Position numbers and translations under genes: made by a program
Source: Desulfobacteraceae bacterium
GTDB taxonomy: Bacteria; Desulfobacterota; Desulfobacteria; Desulfobacterales; Desulfatirhabdiaceae
Assembly (NCBI GenBank): GCA_027325475.1
Contig: DAIEFO010000129.1
Span: 1-6,577, forward strand
Direction: 5' to 3'
DNA length: 6,577 nt
Notes under the pieces: model-generated
Seen by the model: the letters and a program-made list of their open reading frames with translations, nothing else
What the model was told of the DNA's origin: nothing
Database searches by the model: none
Part shown: piece after piece, positions 1 through 4,205 of the stretch
Layout: each line of letters opens with the position of its first letter
How positions within the stretch are numbered: the stretch's first letter is position 1

Positions 1-1254
1 TTCGCTTAACGCGACAATTTTCATGATGTGGTGGCGGGCGTTGAGCTGGCGGTGTTCCAGTTGCTGGTAATAGTGTTGGGCTTTGGGAGAAAGCAAGAGA
101 AAGCGCATGACGATTTTCTGATCTTTTGCTTTTTTGCGCTGGGCAATCAGCTCTTTGGGATGATCCGGATTTTCGATATCCTGACGGCGATCATAGGTTC
201 TGGGATGACGGGCGATGAGTTTTTCCTGGTGATAAATACAGAGCCTGTCAGGATAGGTTTTTAACATAAGGCGCTGGCCGGCATATTCCGCCGGAACGGA
301 ATAGCGATTGGTATCCAGGGTAATGCGGAACTGCTTGCAGGCTCTGACGGGTGTGATGGTCGCTACGTCATAGGGCAGAGACGATACCGGAATCAGGCTG
401 TCTTTTTCCTCGGTGAACATGTCGATGGGTTTCCTGCCGGTTTCACCATGAATGCGCACATTGGATATGGTATCCATCCAGTGAACGGCAGCCGGATTGA
501 CGACAGCCAAATCGGGGATTTCAAGGCCTGCCAGAAAGTTTTTTTTGACATAGCCGACCCCATTTTCGACACGGCCTTTTTCATTGCCTTTTCTGACGCC
601 GCAGGGGGCGATGTGAAAACCGTAGTGATTGGCAAAATCCATGTATTTGGGATTCAGAACCGGGTCTTTGCCCAGAATGCGTTCCAGCACGCCGGTTTTA
701 AGATTGTCGATCATGATTTTGTGGGGAACACCAAGTTTGTAAAAAGCGTTCTGATGGCAGGCCAGAAAATGCTCCATGGTCTGCGACACCGTAAATTCAA
801 CATACATCATCCGGCTGTAACACATGACCATGACAAAGAAATTCAGCTTTCGGGTGGTAGAACCGACTCTGACCGCGCCATAGGTTCCCCAGTCCACCTG
901 GGCGCATTCACCCGGTGCAAAAGACAACTTGAGAAATGCCTCCACTCGTTTGGGCCGGACTTTGCGCACATAGTCTTTGACGATGGTAAATCCGCCGGTA
1001 AACTCCATTTCCTGAAGTTTTTGAAATATCTGGGTTGCGGAAAAGGGGTACTCTTCCAGACGACGGATGATATAGTCCTTGAAGGGATCCAGTTTGCTGG
1101 ATTTGGATGCGGATTTTCTCTGACAGTAATGGCCTTTATCAAACCATTTCTGAACCGTTCGCTCGTCCAGTTCCAGTTTTCTGGCAATCTGCGGGCAGGT
1201 GAGTCCGTTTTTATGTTCTGCTTTAATTTTCATGAACGTTTCATAATCAATCAT
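1..1254 (-). CDS. istA: IS21-family transposase IstA (3' end outside window)
   Basis: DDE-type transposase that cuts and joins the element's ends, normally with the AAA+ helper IstB. The frame is open for 418 codons from ATG at 1254 to the window edge without a stop; IS21 IstA proteins are commonly about 400-520 aa, so the tail is missing. Residues about 15-40 form a helix-turn-helix (CPQIARKLELDERTVQKW). The catalytic core shows D121 in QVDWG, D183 in IDNLK and E230 in EKGRVEN, spaced 61 and 46 residues apart. A C-terminal beta-rich region follows (about 305-345, with NRYSVPAEYAGQRL). The start is supported by GGAGG at 1260-1264, 5 nt upstream, and by overlap with the stop of the preceding gene (ATGATTGA). 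No frameshift is visible, so the gene looks functional. Family assignment is firm; activity is inferred. Confidence 0.93.
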   Translation of the reverse strand, partial: MIDYETFMKIKAEHKNGLTCPQIARKLELDERTVQKWFDKGHYCQRKSASKSSKLDPFKDYIIRRLEEYPFSATQIFQKLQEMEFTGGFTIVKDYVRKVRPKRVEAFLKLSFAPGECAQVDWGTYGAVRVGSTTRKLNFFVMVMCYSRMMYVEFTVSQTMEHFLACHQNAFYKLGVPHKIMIDNLKTGVLERILGKDPVLNPKYMDFANHYGFHIAPCGVRKGNEKGRVENGVGYVKKNFLAGLEIPDLAVVNPAAVHWMDTISNVRIHGETGRKPIDMFTEEKDSLIPVSSLPYDVATITPVRACKQFRITLDTNRYSVPAEYAGQRLMLKTYPDRLCIYHQEKLIARHPRTYDRRQDIENPDHPKELIAQRKKAKDQKIVMRFLLLSPKAQHYYQQLEHRQLNARHHIMKIVALSE

Positions 1255-1642
1255 GATGGCCTCCAATACGCTTAAAGATGTCTTTTAAAGTCATGGGGGC
1301 ATCTGTGTCGGTTGATCGGGGCATGGATTCTTTGACAGATGTATCCAGCGGCAGAATCTGGTAGATCGGTTTTTTCCAGGCAACCAGGCCGATATGAATC
1401 AGATTGTCTCTGGCCTTTTCCAGCACCGTGAAATCCATGGAAAGCCGGTTCATGATCGAATCGTCTCCATAGTAGCTCAGGCCGCTGGCATCGCTGACCG
1501 TCACCAGAAACAGATACAGGGCCGCCGCCGGGTGACTGCACTGCTCGATATGCCGGTCATGCACCAGGCGGTGATCCAGCCAACTGAAGTGCCTGGGTAT
1601 CTTTCGGATCCGCTGAGCAAAGATAGGCGTTTTGGGAATCAA
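1247..1642 (-). CDS. Small winged-helix-like accessory protein of the IS21-type element
   Basis: Predicted 131 aa. It starts at TTG (1642), the only start well placed behind the strong AGGAGG at 1648-1653; the next in-frame Met is residue 64. Residues about 36-100 look like a winged helix: a hydrophobic helix (AAALYLFLVTVSDASG), a short acidic and aromatic turn (LSYYGDDSIMNRLSM), a likely recognition helix (about 71-86) and a beta wing (VAWKKPIYQILPL). This is reminiscent of replication-initiator or transcription-factor folds. The N-terminus is basic (RIRKIPRHFSW), and the C-terminal tail ends in a short helix (TLKDIFKRI). The stop overlaps the istA start by 8 nt, so translation of istA is probably coupled to it. 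I recall similar unnamed proteins next to IS21 transposases in Desulfobacterota. DNA binding, perhaps control of istA or recognition of the ends, is inferred only. Confidence 0.8.
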   Translation of the reverse strand: MIPKTPIFAQRIRKIPRHFSWLDHRLVHDRHIEQCSHPAAALYLFLVTVSDASGLSYYGDDSIMNRLSMDFTVLEKARDNLIHIGLVAWKKPIYQILPLDTSVKESMPRSTDTDAPMTLKDIFKRIGGHHD

Positions 1643-1647
1643 GATGT

Positions 1648-1653
1648 CCTCCT
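1648..1653 (-). promoter_or_regulatory. Ribosome binding site deciding a TTG start
   Basis: AGGAGG on the minus strand lies 5 nt before TTG at 1640-1642. No ATG or GTG sits at a usable distance, so this site fixes the unusual start of the winged-helix gene. The spacer plus the start codon read ACATCTTG, and with the preceding G they are the exact complement of the first PLQD-coding repeat in the upstream gene (1861-1869). If the two paired in the mRNA, the start codon and spacer would be covered. Confidence 0.75.
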
Positions 1654-1662
1654 TTGTTGTTT

Positions 1663-2124
1663 TTATGGGTGATTGATAATATCCAGCCCGGATTGTATCA
1701 GGCAGCGAACGGTCTTTACCATGTTATCTTGTAACGGATCGCCTATAATATTTGCAATTAGCCCAAGTAAAACAATTGGTTGTGAGTTTATGATATCTTG
1801 TAACGGCCCAAAATCCAATTTGACATCTTTTTGTTTAGTTTCAATAACTTCTGGCGTTATGACATCTTGTAACGGAGTCCTCTTTTTTGACGATTCCCGG
1901 CGCCAATACCCCGGATGACTTTTTCGCCACTCACTGACCCGATTCTGGTTCTGGGGACTGCGGAAGTAGTCCTGGTTTTCCGGCTTTTCAAGCCAGCGTT
2001 TCTGGCTGTCTTTTTTGCTGGCGTTACGGCATTCCGGAGTGCGACAACAAAATTTCTGACGACTGCCGTTTCTGGCATCCGGCAAAAATAACTGGTTGCA
2101 ATGTGGACATTTTTTCCTTTTCAT
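1663..2124 (-). CDS. Zinc-finger-like accessory protein with three PLQD motifs
   Basis: Predicted 153 aa, first gene of the element. An N-terminal zinc-binding module is suggested by C6-x2-C9 (CPHC) and C26/C27 with C32 (FCCRTPEC). A basic and aromatic stretch follows (about 36-77: QKRWLEKPENQDYF, RVSEWRKSHPGYWRR). The C-terminal half carries PLQD three times, at residues 84-87, 107-110 and 130-133, exactly 23 residues apart; the segment after the second is hydrophobic (PIVLLGLIANIIG). I take ATG at 2124 as the start because AGGAGG at 2135-2140 is 10 nt upstream and the family begins M-K-x-K-x-C-P. GTG at 2125-2127 (7 nt spacing) is an alternative; the upstream ATG at 2151 is unlikely because it precedes the ribosome binding site. 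The gap to the next gene is 20 nt. Function unknown; similar unnamed proteins accompany IS21-type transposases. Nucleic-acid binding is an inference from the Cys pattern and basic residues. Confidence 0.8.
   Translation of the reverse strand: MKRKKCPHCNQLFLPDARNGSRQKFCCRTPECRNASKKDSQKRWLEKPENQDYFRSPQNQNRVSEWRKSHPGYWRRESSKKRTPLQDVITPEVIETKQKDVKLDFGPLQDIINSQPIVLLGLIANIIGDPLQDNMVKTVRCLIQSGLDIINHP
1726..1875 (-). repeat. Three identical 12-mers at exact 69-bp spacing
   Basis: The + strand sequence atcttgtaacgg occurs at 1726-1737, 1795-1806 and 1864-1875. The offsets are exactly 69 bp. On the coding strand each reads CCGTTACAAGAT and encodes P-L-Q-D, with the same four codons each time. The flanking 57 bp between copies are not conserved. 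The codons are identical in all copies although Pro, Leu, Gln and Asp all have synonyms. Confidence 0.95.
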
Positions 2125-2146
2125 CACTTGTGATCCTCCTGAAAGA

Positions 2147-2175
2147 ATCATAAGAGATAAAAAGAATTTTGTGAA
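2147..2175 (-). promoter_or_regulatory. Candidate promoter for the insertion-sequence genes
   Basis: The minus strand has TTCACA (2170-2175), a 17-nt spacer and TATGAT (2147-2152), each 5 of 6 matches to the sigma-70 boxes. Transcription would begin near 2140, so the mRNA would start almost at the AGGAGG ribosome binding site and leave a leader of only about 16 nt. The leader is AT-rich and other weak boxes exist, such as TTGACT further upstream with a poor -10, so this is a candidate only. Confidence 0.4.
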
Positions 2176-2274
2176 AATTTAGCGAAAAAACATACAGGGG
2201 GAATAAAATCGAAGAAAAGGGAAGAAGAATTTCTTAAAAGATTTTCATGAAGTAAAGTCAAAAGAAAATTTCAA

Positions 2275-2321
2275 CATTTTCAAACCGCCAAACAAAATAC
2301 AAATTCAGGTCGCCGCTGACA
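2275..2321 (-). repeat. IS21-type terminus with two degenerate terminal repeats
   Basis: On the minus strand the end begins TGTCAGCGGCGACCTGAA. The 15-mer GGCGACCTGAATTTG (2300-2314) is echoed 25 bp inward by GGCGGTTTGAAAATG (2275-2289). They share GGCG, TGAA and the final TG, 10 of 15 positions. Serial terminal repeats of this kind are IstA binding sites in IS21-family elements. The matching end of the element is outside the window, so the inverted repeat itself cannot be shown. Confidence 0.6.
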
Positions 2322-2432
2322 GGCGTCAAGGTTCGGTCGTACTGTACTCAAATTCTAAGCAAAATTATCTCCGAAAGTGATCTTGAAGAACGAGTTAAAG
2401 CTTTGGAACAAAAATTGGGGGATAAACCATGA
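2322..2432 (+). pseudogene. 3' fragment of a gene apparently interrupted by the insertion sequence
   Basis: A frame open from the element's edge encodes 36 residues and stops with TGA at 2430-2432. The last part is strongly helical and charged (SDLEERVKALEQKLGDKP), a typical C-terminal coiled coil. There is no usable start codon with a ribosome binding site after the IS boundary. The stop overlaps the ATG of the next small gene in an ATGA arrangement, which supports this having been a real, translationally coupled gene before insertion. I do not recognise the family; short coiled-coil tails like this occur in phage-like and regulatory small proteins. The missing 5' part should lie past the other end of the element. 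Confidence 0.55.
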
Positions 2433-2602
2433 ACCTTAAAAACCGAATCGAAAAGTTGGAAGGCCGCGGGCATACTGAAGCTACTGTCAAGTTTATCGGG
2501 GAATATGACTGGATGCCGTCTATAAAAACCGTGGCGGACTGGCAGGTGGTGTGTAAGCTGATTGACGATAAGTATTCTAAACAAAAACGCATATCAACAT
2601 AA
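2429..2602 (+). CDS. 57-aa hypothetical protein
   Basis: ATG at 2429 follows a GGGGGA ribosome binding site by about 6 nt and overlaps the stop of the preceding frame by 4 nt. Both suggest a genuine translated gene. The N-terminus is a short amphipathic, charged helix (NLKNRIEKLEGRG). The rest is mixed (TVKFIGEYDWMPSIKTVADW and a lysine-rich tail), with no signal peptide or membrane segment. I do not recognise the family. Its last codons run into the first copy of the 44-bp repeat at 2595, so the C-terminus may have been altered by that repeat. It has probably lost its upstream partner and perhaps its promoter because of the insertion at 2321. Confidence 0.5.
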   Translation: MNLKNRIEKLEGRGHTEATVKFIGEYDWMPSIKTVADWQVVCKLIDDKYSKQKRIST

Positions 2603-2638
2603 GGGTTGCATCCAGAAAACCCCGCAAATCGCATCTGA
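2595..2638. repeat. Direct repeat, copy 1
   Basis: This 44-bp segment matches 2901-2944 without gaps: the outer CAAC-x-TAAG and the last 18 bases, cccgcaaatcgcatctga, are identical, and the interior differs. Weaker similarity continues for about 20 bp to the right (AGC..TACC..TGT.AAT). Copy 1 overlaps the stop codon of the 57-aa gene. Inside it GGGTT and AACCC can pair as a small hairpin. It looks like a dispersed intergenic repeat rather than part of a gene. Confidence 0.7.
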
Positions 2639-2696
2639 GAGCGTTTACCTGTAAATACCGACTGTTATTATGTTTGAGGCAGGGGACTTGATGTAG

Positions 2697-2885
2697 ATTT
2701 CGGACAAGTTTTCAAATTCGCCACACGTGGCGCATTTGGGCCTCAAAGTCCTCCAGCTTCTTTCCTACGATTCCACCCCCGAATCCGCCCGACAAGAAGC
2801 TCTTGGAAAATCAGAAGCCGGTGAAAAGCTCTCCATCAAAAGCACCAAAGTAGTTTCCGGCGCTGATATTTTCGTACTGATCTAA
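2697..2885 (+). pseudogene. 62-codon reading frame without a credible start, probable gene remnant
   Basis: The frame follows a stop at 2694-2696 and runs to TAA at 2883-2885. From about residue 11 it reads like real protein: a helix (VAHLGLKVLQLLSYDS), a polar stretch (TPESARQEALGKSEAGEKL) and a C-terminal strand-rich end (KSTKVVSGADIFVLI). There is no ATG; GTG at codon 11 and TTG at codon 14 lack a ribosome binding site. I therefore regard it as the 3' remnant of a longer gene whose 5' part is lost or frameshifted, not as an intact small gene. Family not recognised. Confidence 0.4.
2713..2738. repeat. Imperfect 26-bp palindrome
   Basis: The sequence caaattcgccac, ac, gtggcgcatttg forms arms that pair over 11 of 12 positions (CAAAT with ATTTG, CGCCAC with GTGGCG, one T/C mismatch) around a 2-bp centre. 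Such symmetry fits an operator-type site for a dimeric protein, but it lies inside the gene remnant at 2697-2885 and no bound factor can be named. Confidence 0.5.
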
Positions 2886-2900
2886 AAAAATCACCTATAC

Positions 2901-2944
2901 CAACGTAAGCACCCTGCCCTAAAAAACCCGCAAATCGCATCTGA
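2901..2944. repeat. Direct repeat, copy 2
   Basis: Second copy of the 44-bp repeat, in the same orientation as 2595-2638 and 306 bp away. It begins 15 nt after the stop of the gene remnant ending at 2885. So both copies sit at the 3' end of a short reading frame. Confidence 0.7.
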
Positions 2945-3126
2945 TGAAGCCTACCCTGTGAATGCTGTCAACTTTCGACGGCGCTATCCCGGTCATGGGC
3001 AATACCTGAGACACAATGTCACAAGTTGACGGTTGAGTTCAAAAGTGACGTTCGGTTCATGTTTTGTAATGGGAGTCGCTACAGGAAAAAAAGCTGGACA
3101 GGCGCTGGACAGAATCCTAATTTGAC
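2945..3126. other. Non-coding stretch between accessory remnants and tRNA terminator
   Basis: No reading frame here has a plausible start, ribosome binding site and protein-like composition. The first 20 or so bases continue the weak similarity between the two direct repeats. A short run near 3018-3063 (gttgacg, gttgagt, gtgacgttc, ggttcat) and two nearby copies of gctggacag (3093-3101, 3104-3112) look like degenerate low-complexity repeats. I see nothing else. Confidence 0.5.
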
Positions 3127-3161
3127 AAAAAAGGGGTTTAGGCATTTAGCCTTAACCCCTT
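3127..3161 (-). terminator. Intrinsic terminator of tRNA-Lys
   Basis: On the minus strand AAGGGGTT and AACCCCTT pair, continued after one T/T mismatch by AGGC with GCCT around a 5-nt loop. The 3' arm runs into six T residues (3127-3132 on the + strand as A). It starts 9 nt after the encoded CCA of the tRNA, the expected place for a terminator of a single-tRNA transcript. Confidence 0.88.
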
Positions 3162-3169
3162 GATTTCAT

Positions 3170-3245
3170 TGGTGGGCCGTGTTGGAATCGAACCAACAAC
3201 CTACTGATTAAGAGTCAGGTGCTCTACCAATTGAGCTAACGGCCC
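3170..3245 (-). tRNA. tRNA-Lys (anticodon CUU)
   Basis: The 76-nt gene includes an encoded 3' CCA (3170-3172). The acceptor stem GGGCCGT/ACGGCCC is perfect over 7 bp. The D-loop region is GTTAGCTCAATTGGTAGAGC and the anticodon loop is CTCTTAA with CTT at the anticodon position. The T arm is GTTGG-TTCGATT-CCAAC. Overall it aligns closely with bacterial tRNA-Lys (GGGTCGTTAGCTCAGTTGGTAG type). It reads AAG codons. It has its own promoter and terminator, so it is a monocistronic tRNA transcript. Its 3' end faces the accessory stretch, a common arrangement where integrative elements enter, but no second copy of the tRNA 3' end is visible in the window. Confidence 0.96.
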
Positions 3246-3256
3246 ATGACCTTCGC

Positions 3257-3285
3257 TATATATCCAGCTCAGAATATTTTGTCAA
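3257..3285 (-). promoter_or_regulatory. Sigma-70 promoter of tRNA-Lys
   Basis: The minus strand has a perfect TTGACA -35 box (3280-3285), a 17-nt spacer and TATATA (3257-3262, 5 of 6). Only 11 nt (GCGAAGGTCAT) separate the -10 box from the mature tRNA, so the 5' leader removed by RNase P would be about 4-5 nt. The GCG right after the -10 box resembles the GC-rich discriminator of stringently controlled stable-RNA promoters. Confidence 0.85.
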
Positions 3286-3357
3286 GCAATTAACACGGTA
3301 ATTTCGTTCTACTGGCCCGACTATAAGACAGTTGATTATGCTGTTGGAACTCTCTTG

Positions 3358-3374
3358 CAAAAGCAGATGCCTGC
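3358..3374 (-). terminator. Weak candidate terminator after uppP
   Basis: GCAG-GCAT-CTGC (3363-3374) can form a 4-bp stem with a 4-nt loop, followed on the minus strand by TTTTG. It is the only hairpin plus T-run I found between the uppP stop and the tRNA promoter, and it is short. The operon may end here or read through into the tRNA promoter region. Confidence 0.22.
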
Positions 3375-3413
3375 ATGGAAAACAAATTTACCGCGTTGAA
3401 AGCCCTCCAAAAA

Positions 3414-4205
3414 CTACAGAAAAATCAGCCCGAAAATGATTAGAGACAGAATAACCCGATACCATCCGAAAACAACGAACGTATGCGTCTGTACATACCG
3501 GAGCATCCACCTGACCACAATGAAGGACACCACGGCGGATACAAGAAATCCCATCAGAACAAAACCCCAGTTTTCCGGAGACGCACCGGGATGTACGTGA
3601 AAAAGTGCCTGATAAATCTTAAGCCCGCCAGCCGCCAGCATAGTAGGGATACCTACCAAAAAAGAAAATTCCGTGGCCGCCGGACGACTCAATCCAAGCA
3701 TCAAACTTAGCAAAATGGTGGCCCCTGAACGAGAAACCCCCGGAAACACGGCGGCAGCCAACTGCCCCACGCCCACCACAATGGCCACCGTCCAGGTGAC
3801 GGTATCCTGAGGCGAACTTCCACGAAGCCACCGCTCTACAATCAAAAAACCGATACCCACCACCAGCATCGCCCAGGCAATTGGCTGAAGTGTTTCGGGA
3901 AGTTTTAACCCCGCTTTATCCATCAAAAAACCAAAAATACCGGTAATGACAAAGGCCAGCATAAGTTTGAGCGCATACTCCTGGGTGCTTTTTTCTCTCC
4001 ACTTGAAAAAAAACTGGTGAAGCCGATCCGGAAACAGTGGCAATACAGCGATGACAGCGCCGCTTTGAATAACGATGTTGAAAAGATCGGTCTGACGCGG
4101 CAGCCAGTGTTCTGCAATCAACAGATGCGCCGTGGATGAAACAGGTAAAAATTCCGTAATGCCTTCTATAATTCCAAGAACGATAATGGCAATCCAACTA
4201 TTCAT
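3414..4205 (-). CDS. uppP: Undecaprenyl-diphosphatase UppP (BacA)
   Basis: Integral inner-membrane phosphatase that converts undecaprenyl diphosphate to undecaprenyl phosphate. It recycles the lipid carrier used for peptidoglycan and other surface glycans, and it can raise bacitracin tolerance. Predicted 263 aa, normal for the family (about 260-275). The first signature is residues 14-30 (EGITEFLPVSSTAHLLI), carrying the acidic E14-x3-E18 pair, S23-S24 and H27. The second is PGVSRSGAT (155-163) with R159. These match the Glu, His and Arg active-site residues known for E. coli BacA/UppP; Ala at position 26 replaces the common Gly. Several hydrophobic membrane segments are evident (for example 83-95, 109-124, 139-155, 214-232, 248-263). 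The ATG overlaps the comM stop as ATGA, so translation is probably coupled. It is the last gene of the cluster. Confidence 0.96.
   Translation of the reverse strand: MNSWIAIIVLGIIEGITEFLPVSSTAHLLIAEHWLPRQTDLFNIVIQSGAVIAVLPLFPDRLHQFFFKWREKSTQEYALKLMLAFVITGIFGFLMDKAGLKLPETLQPIAWAMLVVGIGFLIVERWLRGSSPQDTVTWTVAIVVGVGQLAAAVFPGVSRSGATILLSLMLGLSRPAATEFSFLVGIPTMLAAGGLKIYQALFHVHPGASPENWGFVLMGFLVSAVVSFIVVRWMLRYVQTHTFVVFGWYRVILSLIIFGLIFL

Larger units (their letters stand above)
1..2321 (-). mobile_element. IS21-family insertion sequence with two accessory genes (left side cut by window)
   Basis: Three co-oriented genes end in a DDE transposase of the IS21 IstA type. The outer terminus is placed at 2321 because the minus strand reads TGTCAGCGGCGACCTG from there, starting with the TG typical of IS21 ends. 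A related 15-mer lies 25 bp inward: GGCGACCTGAATTTG against GGCGGTTTGAAAATG, 10 of 15 identical. Multiple short terminal repeats are usual in IS21. Just outside 2321 a reading frame with no start continues to 2432, as expected if the element split a gene. Classical IS21 has only istA and istB; here two extra small genes precede istA. The other terminus, istB and any target duplication are outside the window, so intactness cannot be judged. The boundary at 2321 is inferred and could shift by a few bases. Confidence 0.82.

Noticed and set aside
448..1275. 275-codon open frame on the + strand
   Set aside because: It is antisense to istA, whose DDE residues and helix-turn-helix are clear on the minus strand. 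Its composition (Phe-, His- and Gln-rich) is that of a shadow frame.
1726..1875. CRISPR-like array suggested by three repeats at constant spacing
   Set aside because: The repeats are only 12 bp, lie in frame inside a coding gene and encode the same tetrapeptide; there is no leader and there are no cas genes.
2348..2634. Two minus-strand frames of 78 and 79 codons
   Set aside because: They oppose the ATGA-coupled + strand frames, have no ribosome binding site, and one runs through the repeat at 2595-2638.
3018..3112. Degenerate short repeats (gttgacg/gttgagt-like units and two gctggacag copies 11 bp apart)
   Set aside because: The units are too short and irregular to be called a repeat array. 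No CRISPR-like regular spacing exists.
3374..3442. 22-codon + strand frame starting ATGGAAAACAAA
   Set aside because: It has no ribosome binding site and runs antisense into the uppP 3' end; too short to support.
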